Of a stretch of DNA of 64,000 nucleotides, positions 26,161 to 33,464 are shown piece after piece; within the stretch, counting starts at the first letter, position 1; each line of letters starts with the position of its first letter. A model generated the notes under the pieces. That model was given only the letters and a program-made list of their open reading frames with translations, was not told the origin of the DNA and searched no databases. The stretch comes from Brevundimonas sp. Leaf363 (GTDB lineage: Bacteria > Pseudomonadota > Alphaproteobacteria > Caulobacterales > Caulobacteraceae), in assembly GCF_001424025.1 (NCBI RefSeq), contig NZ_LMPZ01000001.1:559074-623073 (forward strand). Direction: 5' to 3'. The position numbers and the translations under genes were made by a program.

Positions 26161-26783
26161 AGCTACTGGCCGCCATAGCCATCGTCGCCCTGATGTGGCT
26201 GGTCGGGCTGTTCGCCTTCGCCCAGCGCGTCCGGGACCTGACGCCGGCCGTCGAGCCCGAACGCGCCCAGGGCATCGTCGCCTTGACCGGTCCCTCGGCC
26301 GAACGGGTCAACGCCGCCGTCCGCCTGCTGGAGAACGGCAAGGGCCAGCGGCTGCTGATCTCGGGCGTCAACCGCGAGGTTCGCCGGCAGGAGCTGCGCG
26401 AGCTGACCCCCGGTTCGAACCGCCTGTTCAACTGCTGCGTCGATCTGGGTTTCGAAGCCGAGGACACCTCGGGCAACGCCGCCGAAATCGCGGCCTGGGC
26501 CCAGGCCAAGGGCTATCGCCGCCTGATCGTCGTGACTTCGGACTATCATATGCCTCGCTCCCTGCTGGAAATCCGCAGCGCCGCGCCGGGGCTGGAGCTG
26601 ACGCCCTACGCGGTCTCGACCCCGTCGCTGGACAACTCGCGCTGGTGGCGGGCCGCCGTCACCGCCCGGCGCATGACGCTCGAATATGTGAAGTACCTCG
26701 CGGTGCTGGGCCGCGAGGGCGTGCGGCGCCTGACCCACAGCGAGCCTGCGCTGGAGCCTGAAGAGGCGGCGCCGGCCCAATGA
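26157..26783 (+). CDS. YdcF/DUF218 (ElyC/SanA-like) membrane-anchored protein
   Basis: A 208-residue protein with an N-terminal membrane helix (residues 3-22) and a DUF218 domain: IVALTGPSAERVNAAVRLL, RLLISGVNRE, and VVTSDYHMPRSLLE. ElyC and SanA of this family affect envelope integrity and peptidoglycan; the reaction is unknown. Its location in an operon with ftsEX and plsC supports an envelope role. It overlaps both neighbours by 4 bases. Confidence 0.85.
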   Translation: MKLLAAIAIVALMWLVGLFAFAQRVRDLTPAVEPERAQGIVALTGPSAERVNAAVRLLENGKGQRLLISGVNREVRRQELRELTPGSNRLFNCCVDLGFEAEDTSGNAAEIAAWAQAKGYRRLIVVTSDYHMPRSLLEIRSAAPGLELTPYAVSTPSLDNSRWWRAAVTARRMTLEYVKYLAVLGREGVRRLTHSEPALEPEEAAPAQ

Positions 26784-27481
26784 CCACCGTGCGTTCGCTG
26801 GCCTTCGTCGTCTGGCTCTATCTGTCGATTTTCGTGTTCGCGGTCGGCATGTCGCCCGCCCTGTTGCTGTCGCGGGGCGCGGCCATGGTCGTGGTGCGCA
26901 TGTGGGCGCGCAGCGTCCTGTTCGGCCTGCGCTGGATCGCCGGGGTCAGGGTCGAGGTGCGCGGGCTTCAGCACCGTCCGACCGGCGCCGCCCTGGTGGC
27001 GTCCAAGCACCAGGGCATGCTGGACGTCATCGCGCCCTTCACCTTCCTGGACGATCCCTGTTTCGTGATGAAGAAGGAGCTGCTGCCGCTGCCCTTCTTC
27101 GGCTGGTTTGCCTGGAAGAGCGCGATGATCCCGGTCGACCGCGCCGCCCACGCCAAGGCCCTGAAGGACATGGTCCGCAACGCCCGCGACCGGCTGGCCA
27201 ACGACCGCCAGATCCTGATCTTCCCCGAAGGCACCCGCGCCGCCCTCGGCGCCGAGCCCGACTACAAGCCGGGCGTCGCCGCCCTGTATCGCGACCTCGC
27301 CGGCCCCTGCTGGCCCATGGCCACCAACTCCGGCGTCCACTGGCCCGCCCACGGCTTCAAACGCCTGCCCGGCACCGTGGTGTTCGAGTTCCTGGAACCC
27401 ATCCCCGCCGGTCTGAAACGCGCCGAGTTCATGAAGACGCTGGAAGAGCGGATCGAGACGGCGTCGAAGGCGCTGCTCTAG
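26780..27481 (+). CDS. plsC: 1-acyl-sn-glycerol-3-phosphate acyltransferase
   Basis: A 233-residue membrane-bound acyltransferase. Motif I is SKHQGMLD (H-x4-D), motif III is FPEGTRA, and an N-terminal hydrophobic stretch (8-35) anchors it. It acylates lysophosphatidic acid to phosphatidic acid in phospholipid synthesis. It is the last gene of the ftsE-ftsX-ydcF-plsC set. The sequence after its stop is repeat-derived and then the IS element. Confidence 0.92.
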   Translation: MTTVRSLAFVVWLYLSIFVFAVGMSPALLLSRGAAMVVVRMWARSVLFGLRWIAGVRVEVRGLQHRPTGAALVASKHQGMLDVIAPFTFLDDPCFVMKKELLPLPFFGWFAWKSAMIPVDRAAHAKALKDMVRNARDRLANDRQILIFPEGTRAALGAEPDYKPGVAALYRDLAGPCWPMATNSGVHWPAHGFKRLPGTVVFEFLEPIPAGLKRAEFMKTLEERIETASKALL

Positions 27482-27775
27482 CACCTCATCACCCATGGCC
27501 CCTCTCCCAAAGGGAGAGAGCTTGAGGCTCCAAGAGCGCAGCGATTGGTCAGGCCGAAAGGGTGAGGGGTTACGCCTCTTCCTGTTGGCCCTGGACCCCC
27601 CATCCTCTGATGCTTCGCCCCGCTCTTCGGGCCGCTCAAGTCCGATCGCCCGACGGCTTTCGAGCGCCCAAGCCTCTCCCTGCGGAAAGGATGGCGCCCA
27701 GGCCTTCGCGCTCAAGCAGCGAGCGGCCGCGTCGCTCGCGATAGCGCAGCGCGCAGCGCCCCCTTCCAAAAAAGA
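27482..27775. other. Intergenic remnant region with a degraded family D repeat
   Basis: Holds CCCCTCTCCCAAAGGGAGAG (27499-27518) and GGGTGAGGGG about 40 bases later, which look like half of a family D palindrome. The rest (to 27767) is open but without a plausible gene. The last 8 bases (27768-27775) are the target duplication of the IS element. Confidence 0.5.
27768..27775. repeat. Left 8-bp target site duplication
   Basis: AAAAAAGA, identical to 30051-30058 on the other side of the element. Confidence 0.9.
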
Positions 27776-27848
27776 GGCGCTATAATACTTCGCGTACCCA
27801 CTCGTCCGAGTGATCCATGATATCTCTGCATGAGTCGCGGAGAATGAA

Positions 27849-28931
27849 ATGGCTTGGGCCACCCCTCAGTATACACCGCAAGAGGTCAACGCGGCGGGCA
27901 AGGCGCTCGCGCGAACCGCGTTCCCTGTGACAACCGACGAAGGGCAGGATGCCCTCACGGTCATCAATAACTGGCGCTCGTCGCACGCATATCCTCTCAA
28001 CACTTTTCAAATCACGCTGCGCAACCGCTCCCGCCGGATCGAGCGGAAGGTGATCATCGCTCAACGCGAAAAGCGGTTGGACTCGATCCATCGCAAGCTA
28101 GTGGCGAAGGCCACCATGCGCATGACGCAAATGCAGGACATCGCCGGCTGCCGTGCCGTCTTCACCAAGCTCGCCGATGTCTACCGGCTTGTGGCCCTCT
28201 ACAAGAACCGTGAGTTCGGCCACACCTTTAGGAACGAGAAGGATTACATCGCCGATCCCAAGCCTGACGGCTATCGGTCTTATCACCTCGTCTACGAATA
28301 CGTCGGCACCGGTCCCGGCGTTCCGTACTCGGGACTCCGAGTTGAGATACAGGTCCGCACCCAGATCCAGCATGCTTGGGCAACGGCAGTCGAAGCGGTT
28401 GGCATCTTCACCAAACAAGCCCTGAAGTCGAACCAGGGGGATGCGGACTGGCTCCGGTTCTTCTCTCTGATGGGCACGGCGATATCGGCCATCGAAGGCA
28501 CCCCCTGCGTGCCGGGCACGCCGTCAACGAAGGCCCAACTTCTAGCGGAACTGCAAACCCTGACAGCCTCGCTTAGGGCGAGGGATATGCTGCGGGCCTA
28601 CAACACGACAATCGACACGCTGGGTTCGGCGAAGGACGCCAAATACTTCATCGTTGAACTCGACCCGGACCGAGGGAACGTCACGGTCTGGCGCTTCAAG
28701 GCCAAGGAGTCGGAACAAGCCAACCGCCAGTATACGACCCTCGAAAGCCTGATACCGGACGATTCCCGTCGACAAGTCGTGCTGGTGTCAGTCGCGGATA
28801 TCAACGCCCTTAAGCGAGCCTACCCGAACTACTTCCTAGATACGGCGCTGTTTGCGCGCTTGGTGGACAAGGTTCTCAAGGGAGATTTTCCTGATCCTCG
28901 TCCCCCTCAAGCCACCGCTGCCGTAGCGTAG
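27849..28931 (+). CDS. RelA/SpoT (alarmone synthetase-like) domain protein, IS cargo
   Basis: A 360-residue protein. The synthetase-like domain spans about residues 40-190: DIAGCRAVF (97-105) corresponds to the D-x-x-G-x-R motif, DYIADPKPDGYRSYH (132-146) to the G-loop with its base-stacking Tyr, and VEIQVRTQIQHAW (165-177) to the E-x-Q motif. No HD hydrolase, TGS or ACT domain is present. The C-terminal 160 residues are unassigned. It could make (p)ppGpp or pppApp or modify tRNA like ToxSAS toxins; residues alone do not decide. GGAG lies 8 bases before the ATG. The GC content looks lower than in neighbours. Confidence 0.85.
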   Translation: MAWATPQYTPQEVNAAGKALARTAFPVTTDEGQDALTVINNWRSSHAYPLNTFQITLRNRSRRIERKVIIAQREKRLDSIHRKLVAKATMRMTQMQDIAGCRAVFTKLADVYRLVALYKNREFGHTFRNEKDYIADPKPDGYRSYHLVYEYVGTGPGVPYSGLRVEIQVRTQIQHAWATAVEAVGIFTKQALKSNQGDADWLRFFSLMGTAISAIEGTPCVPGTPSTKAQLLAELQTLTASLRARDMLRAYNTTIDTLGSAKDAKYFIVELDPDRGNVTVWRFKAKESEQANRQYTTLESLIPDDSRRQVVLVSVADINALKRAYPNYFLDTALFARLVDKVLKGDFPDPRPPQATAAVA

Positions 28932-29070
28932 CGACGCCGTCCATTACACGACCTAGGGCGGTCTCAGCCTCGGTGGGGTTTAGTCCGCCATCGGCTTCGA
29001 TTTCGCGCGCCGCTTCCTCGAAGCGTTTTGATTGCTCCGGGTCGTCTCGCGGGATTGGTTTCTTGGTCAT
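28876..29070 (-). CDS. 64-residue hydrophilic protein coupled to the transposase
   Basis: A charged, helical protein of 64 residues (MTKKPIPRDDPEQSKRF, then EAAREIEADGG and a conserved-looking ALGRVMDGVA). Its ATG overlaps the transposase stop (ATGA at 29070-29067), so it is translated after the transposase. Its 3' end overlaps the 3' end of the convergent RelA/SpoT gene by 56 bases. The function is unknown; it could be a transposition accessory protein, or an antitoxin-like partner of the convergent gene. Confidence 0.7.
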   Translation of the reverse strand: MTKKPIPRDDPEQSKRFEEAAREIEADGGLNPTEAETALGRVMDGVATLRQRWLEGDEDQENLP

Positions 29071-29987
29071 GCGAGGCCGTGAGCTGGTCGATATGTGAGA
29101 CGCTTGCCAACGACGCCGGACAGCAGTTTGTCGGCGCGCAGAGCATCGTTGACGCCATTGGCTGCGCGCTCGGTGTAGCGGAAATCGAACTCTGACAAAT
29201 AGCGGTGCAGGTTCTTCTTCGCGCAGTGCTGATAGACGCCCTTCATCCCGCGCTTGAAGATGCTGAAATAGCCCTCGATGGTGTTGGTGTGGACGCCGCC
29301 CGACAGGACGTATTCGCCCTTGCCGTGACGGACGACTCCATGCTCGGAGAACTCGCGGCCGACCGCCAAATAGTGACCGGCCTCGTCGGTCATAAGGCGC
29401 GCCTCGCGGTGAAGGTTCGCAAGTACGATAGGCGCAATCGTCGCGGGGCGAATGTTGTCCACGACCATCGAACGAACGCGGCCAGTCGATCGGTCAACCA
29501 GCGAGAGCACCTTCATCTTGTGATGGAAGGCGCGCTTAATGGGCTTGCCGGGCTCCCGGCCGATGTAGGTCTCATCAACTTCGACAACGCCCCCATCCGC
29601 ACCGAACGCAGACAGGTCGCCAGACCGCATAGCCTCGCGGATGCGATGCGACATGAACCACGCCGTCTTGAGGGTGACGCCAAGAGTCCGGTGGAGTTGG
29701 TTCGATGAGAAACCCTTCTTGCTGGACGCTATCAGATAGATCGCTTGCAGCCAGAGACGCATCGAGACGTGCGACGCCTCGAAGATGGTTCCTATCTTCA
29801 CGGTGAAGGGCTTGCGGCACTGGTAGCACTTGTAGGTGCCGATCCGGGTCGACGCACCGCCCATCTTGCCGATGCGCTCAACCCCGCCACAGTGAGGGCA
29901 AACAGCGCCGTTGGGCCAGATGCGGGCCTCAACGTAGGCGTAGGCTGCCTCTTCGTTGTGAAAGTGGGGCGCTGACAGGGCGGACAC
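29067..29987 (-). CDS. IS1595-family transposase (ISXO2-like)
   Basis: A 306-residue transposase, apparently intact. The N-terminal zinc ribbon is CPHCGG...YKCYQCRKPF (CxxC-CxxC). The catalytic core has VEVDETYIG (first Asp), RLMTDEAGHY (second Asp) and HTNTIEGYFSIFKRGMKGVY (third acidic or Asn position), the DDE/DDN layout of this family. An intact frame, perfect target duplications and good inverted repeats suggest a recent insertion. The stop overlaps the start of the 64-residue gene. Confidence 0.93.
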   Translation of the reverse strand: MSALSAPHFHNEEAAYAYVEARIWPNGAVCPHCGGVERIGKMGGASTRIGTYKCYQCRKPFTVKIGTIFEASHVSMRLWLQAIYLIASSKKGFSSNQLHRTLGVTLKTAWFMSHRIREAMRSGDLSAFGADGGVVEVDETYIGREPGKPIKRAFHHKMKVLSLVDRSTGRVRSMVVDNIRPATIAPIVLANLHREARLMTDEAGHYLAVGREFSEHGVVRHGKGEYVLSGGVHTNTIEGYFSIFKRGMKGVYQHCAKKNLHRYLSEFDFRYTERAANGVNDALRADKLLSGVVGKRLTYRPAHGLA

Positions 29988-30050
29988 GGCTCATCTCCTT
30001 GATGAACCTACATTAGCCGGAAAAGTGGGTACGTCAAGTATAATGACGCC

Positions 30051-30088
30051 AAAAAAGAAAGCCGCCCGATCCGTGAGGACCGGGCGGC
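30051..30088 (-). terminator. recA intrinsic terminator, with IS inserted in its U-tract
   Basis: On the minus strand GCCGCCCG and CGGGCGGC (30088-30061) form an 8-bp stem with a 12-base loop, followed by TTTCTTTTTT (30060-30051). The last 8 of these bases are the target duplication of the IS, so the terminator tail is kept on the recA side. Confidence 0.85.
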
Positions 30089-30171
30089 TGCCCTGGCGCC
30101 GATCCCCGCGGGGTCGGTGGGCGGGTCGCGGGGACCTTCGCCAGGGTGTCCGGTGACGAGACGAGGGGGCC

Positions 30172-31254
30172 TTAGCCCTCCAGGTCCTGGCCTTCGTCCG
30201 GCTCGGGCGTGCCCAGCATCTCGTCGGCGATCTTGCCGGTGGAGGCGCGGACAGCCTTCTCGATGGCGTCCGCCACGTCCGGGTTGGCCTTCAGGAAGTT
30301 GCGCACGTTCTCGCGGCCTTGCCCGATGCGGGTCGAGTCGTAGCTGAACCAGCTGCCCGACTTCTCGATGATCCCCGCCTTGACGCCCAGGTCGATGATC
30401 TCCCCCAGCTTGGAAATGCCCTCGCCGTACATGATGTCGAAGATGACCTCGCGGAACGGCGGGGCGACCTTGTTCTTGACCACCTTCACGCGGGTCGTGT
30501 TGCCGGTGACCTCGTCGCGGTCCTTGATCGCGCCGGTGCGGCGGATGTCCAGGCGGACCGAGGCGTAGAACTTCAGCGCATTGCCGCCCGTGGTCGTCTC
30601 GGGCGAACCGTACATCACGCCGATCTTGTGACGGATCTGGTTGATGAACAGCACGATGCACTTGGACTTGGAGATGGAGGCGGTCAGCTTGCGCAGCGCC
30701 TGGCTCATCAGGCGTGCCTGCAGGCCCGGAAGGCTGTCGCCCATCTCGCCCTCGATCTCGGCGCGCGGCGTCAGGGCGGCGACCGAGTCGATCACCACGA
30801 TATCCACGGCGCCCGAGCGCACCAGGGTGTCGACGATCTCCAGCGCCTGTTCGCCGTGGTCCGGCTGGGAGACCAGCAAGTCGTCCAGATTGACGCCCAG
30901 CTTGCCGGCGTAGATCGGGTCCAGCGCGTGTTCGGCGTCGACGAAGGCGGCCACGCCGCCCCGCTTCTGGACCTCGGCCACGGTGTGCAGGGCCAGGGTC
31001 GTCTTGCCCGACGATTCGGGGCCGAACACCTCGATCACCCGCCCGACCGGCAGGCCGCCGATGCCCAGCGCCAGGTCCAGACCCAGCGAGCCGGTCGAGA
31101 CGCTCTCGATCTCGGCCACCACGCCCGCCTTGCCCAGCTTCATGACCGAGCCCTTGCCGAAGGCGCGATCGATCTGGGCGATCGCCGCCTCCAGGGCGCG
31201 CTGCTTGTCGCCGTCTTCCTTGCCCACCAACTTCAATGCCGCCTGCGAAGCCAT
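30172..31254 (-). CDS. recA: Recombinase RecA
   Basis: A 360-residue RecA, full length. Walker A is GPESSGKTT, followed by [10 protein letters not shown], Walker [11 protein letters not shown]1 [21 protein letters not shown] around the DNA-binding loop, [19 protein letters not shown], and an acidic C-terminal tail. It forms the filament for homologous recombination and the SOS response. ATG 31254 is chosen because GGGAGA lies 8 bases upstream; 31275 is an in-frame alternative. Confidence 0.95.
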   Translation of the reverse strand: MASQAALKLVGKEDGDKQRALEAAIAQIDRAFGKGSVMKLGKAGVVAEIESVSTGSLGLDLALGIGGLPVGRVIEVFGPESSGKTTLALHTVAEVQKRGGVAAFVDAEHALDPIYAGKLGVNLDDLLVSQPDHGEQALEIVDTLVRSGAVDIVVIDSVAALTPRAEIEGEMGDSLPGLQARLMSQALRKLTASISKSKCIVLFINQIRHKIGVMYGSPETTTGGNALKFYASVRLDIRRTGAIKDRDEVTGNTTRVKVVKNKVAPPFREVIFDIMYGEGISKLGEIIDLGVKAGIIEKSGSWFSYDSTRIGQGRENVRNFLKANPDVADAIEKAVRASTGKIADEMLGTPEPDEGQDLEG

Positions 31255-31351
31255 CTTACTGCTCTCCCTTGCCATGATTCCCATCTGGTTACGGGAGAGA
31301 CCCGCCTTGGCCCGCTCCCTGTGAGACGGACTATGTGCACGGTTTGTTCCG

Positions 31352-31366
31352 GTTGCCAAGATGTTC
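31352..31366. promoter_or_regulatory. Candidate degenerate SOS box (GTTG-N7-GTTC)
   Basis: Alphaproteobacterial LexA binds GTTC-N7-GTTC. GTTGCCAAGATGTTC matches with one change and lies about 100 bases before the recA ATG, in the region divergent to the secreted-protein gene. No perfect box is found. Confidence 0.4.
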
Positions 31367-31468
31367 TCATTGGGCCGGTTCGCCAGACGTCCGAATTTGT
31401 CGCACGGCCTCCGGTTGAAGCGAGACCAGCGTTACGATACCAATGGTCGCCAAGAGGCAGAAAGTTCA

Positions 31469-32452
31469 ATGAAAACAGCAATCCTGTCGGCCACGCTCGG
31501 CGTCGCCATGGCCATGGCTTGCGGGACGGCGGCGCTGGCGGAATCGTTCAACATCCAGATGGCGGGCCAGCATCGCGGCGTCGTGCGGGGCCAGCGCTTC
31601 GCCATTCCGACCTATCATGTGAACTTCGTGACCTCGCAGCAGGCCACCTCGGTCATGTCGATCGGGTCGCGCGCGCGTCTCGCGATGGTGCTGCAGGGCG
31701 TCGATCAGGCGACCATGCGCCGGCTGACCAACGAAGCCTATGCCGACCTGCGGACCCAGATGGAGGGCGCCGGCCTGAGCCTGGTCTCGGCCGAGGAGAC
31801 GCGCGCCATGACCCAGGCGGCGGGCATTCGCGAACTGCCGGACAATCTGGAGGTCGCCGGCATCGGGCCGGGCGTCACCATCGGCTCCAGCATCCGGCGC
31901 GGCTGGGTGACCATGGGGCCGGACGCGGCGCCGGCGCTTCAACCGCTCGCCACCATGCGCGGCGCCGCCAACTCGCTGGCCCAGATCAGCGCCATCAGCG
32001 CCCTGAACGGGCTGAACCGCACGCCGGATTCGGCCGATCTGGTCTTCATCGCCCCGTCGCTCCAGCTGGACTTCGTGCGCATGGAGGCCGCGCGCGGCGG
32101 CATGTTCGGGGGCGCGGCCTCGACCAGCGGCCAGGTCGGCTTCGGCGTGCTGGCGTCATCCCGCGTGGCGGCCCAGAAGCCCGCGGGTCGCATGAACGTC
32201 GGCACCCCCGGTGGCTTCGCCCCGCGCGCGGATGCGTTCACCAGCACCCCGTTTGCGGAGATCGTCACGGGCGCCGCAGCGGTACGGGCCGGCGCCGGGC
32301 TGTCCGACACGGTGGACGAGAACTATCAGGCGGTGGCCCGGGCTCGGGGCGACGCTGTGGTGGTCAACCTGCCGGTCTGGGAAGGCCTCGTGCGCGACGC
32401 CTACCGAAGCTACAACGCCGCCATCGTCCAGGCCCTCGTCAGCCAGCAATAG
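31469..32452 (+). CDS. Exported protein of unknown function
   Basis: A 327-residue protein with a Sec signal peptide (MKTAILSATLGVAMAM, then GTAALAES). The mature part begins with a stretch of beta-type sequence (MAGQHRGVVRGQRFAIPTYHVNF). It includes a mixed segment on methylation-like Met/Thr residues, and ends with a helix. No enzymatic motif is recognised. Relatives probably exist in Caulobacterales, but I cannot name a family. It is divergent from recA and convergent to murI, which starts on the opposite strand 4 bases after its stop. Confidence 0.75.
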   Translation: MKTAILSATLGVAMAMACGTAALAESFNIQMAGQHRGVVRGQRFAIPTYHVNFVTSQQATSVMSIGSRARLAMVLQGVDQATMRRLTNEAYADLRTQMEGAGLSLVSAEETRAMTQAAGIRELPDNLEVAGIGPGVTIGSSIRRGWVTMGPDAAPALQPLATMRGAANSLAQISAISALNGLNRTPDSADLVFIAPSLQLDFVRMEAARGGMFGGAASTSGQVGFGVLASSRVAAQKPAGRMNVGTPGGFAPRADAFTSTPFAEIVTGAAAVRAGAGLSDTVDENYQAVARARGDAVVVNLPVWEGLVRDAYRSYNAAIVQALVSQQ

Positions 32453-32456
32453 GCCT

Positions 32457-33308
32457 TCAGGCCGGCTGGAACGTCAGGGGGGCGCCCCAGAACTGGGCGA
32501 CCAGGTCCGACTGCGGGCCGGGCGTCCCCGTGGTCAGGAAGTCGCGCCGGGCGGTCGAGCCCAGGTCGTATTCCGGGTGATGCTGGAAATAGCGTTCCAG
32601 GGCGTCCGCGACGGCGCTGGGCTGGTGGATCAGCTCGACGCCGGCGGGCAGGGCGGCGGCGAACAGGGGCGCGACGATCTGATAGTGGGTGCATCCCAGG
32701 ATCGCCTTGTCCGGGTGGCGGCCGATGCGGCGGCGCAGGGCGTCGACGTGCTCGTCGACCACGACCTTCAGTTCCTCGGCCGTGGCGCCCAGCTCGATCA
32801 GGCCGGCCAGGCCGGGGCAGGGTTCGGAGAAGACGGCGATGTCCTCGCGCCGCTTGTCGATCTCGATCTCGTAGACGCGGCTGATGGCGGTGGCGGCGGT
32901 GCAGAAGACGCCGGTTATGTCGATGGCCTCGACCTTGTCGCCGCGCCGCTCGGCCTCATAGCTCCAGGGCAGGCCGGTCGCCGCCTCGATGGTCGGCACG
33001 ATGATGCCCAGCACGTTGAAGGGCCGGCCCAGCGTCTTGCGCATCTCGGGCGCCCAGGTCTGCTGCAGGCGGCGCAGGGCGATGGCAGAGGCGGTGTTGC
33101 AGGCCAGAACGATGACCGACGCGCCGGCCTCGGCCAGTCGCTGGCAACCGGCGCGGGTCAGCTCGACGATGTCCTCGCCGCCGCGACCGCCGTAGGGGGC
33201 GTTGGCCTGGTCGGCCAGATAGATGAAGTCGCGCTCGGGGAACCGCTGCGTCAGTTCGCGATGGACGGTCAGGCCGCCCACGCCGCTATCGAAAACACCT
33301 ATGGCCAT
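32457..33308 (-). CDS. murI: Glutamate racemase
   Basis: A 283-residue racemase supplying D-glutamate for peptidoglycan. The two catalytic cysteines are in VLACNTASA and ILGCTHY; the start is MAIGVFDSGVGGLTV with the conserved Asp-Ser pair. ATG 33308 is chosen because the family begins at MAIGVFDSG; a TTG at 33344 would add 12 residues without a better ribosome site. Confidence 0.93.
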   Translation of the reverse strand: MAIGVFDSGVGGLTVHRELTQRFPERDFIYLADQANAPYGGRGGEDIVELTRAGCQRLAEAGASVIVLACNTASAIALRRLQQTWAPEMRKTLGRPFNVLGIIVPTIEAATGLPWSYEAERRGDKVEAIDITGVFCTAATAISRVYEIEIDKRREDIAVFSEPCPGLAGLIELGATAEELKVVVDEHVDALRRRIGRHPDKAILGCTHYQIVAPLFAAALPAGVELIHQPSAVADALERYFQHHPEYDLGSTARRDFLTTGTPGPQSDLVAQFWGAPLTFQPA

Positions 33309-33464
33309 GGCCCGGGGCTTTAGACGCCCTACATGAAGGGTCAACGGCTAATCGGCCGCGCCGGACTCGACCTTGGGGCGTTACAAGATTACGCCCGTGT
33401 CAAGTGACGCAGCCTGGCGATAGGACTAGGGTCGTCGATCAGTGATGAACAAGGATATTCCTCC

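Larger units (their letters stand above)
27776..30050. mobile_element. IS1595-family (ISXO2-like) element carrying a RelA/SpoT-domain gene
   Basis: A 2275-bp element. The left inverted repeat 27776-27802 and right 30024-30050 match at 22 of 27 positions (both GGCG at the tip and CGTACCCACT inside). Both sides carry a perfect 8-bp target duplication AAAAAAGA (27768-27775 and 30051-30058), as expected for IS1595. Inside are a plus-strand RelA/SpoT-domain gene, and on the minus strand a transposase coupled to a 64-residue gene. Because the inverted repeats and duplications lie outside all three genes, they moved as one unit. Confidence 0.92.

Noticed and set aside
31346-31381. Three GTTC words as a clustered SOS box
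   Set aside because: Spacings between starts are 17 and 15 bases, not the 11 required for GTTC-N7-GTTC; only the one-mismatch site at 31352 is kept as a weak candidate.
30319-32580. Plus-strand frame of 753 codons across recA and the exported protein
   Set aside because: recA is unmistakable on the minus strand; the shadow has no known motifs.
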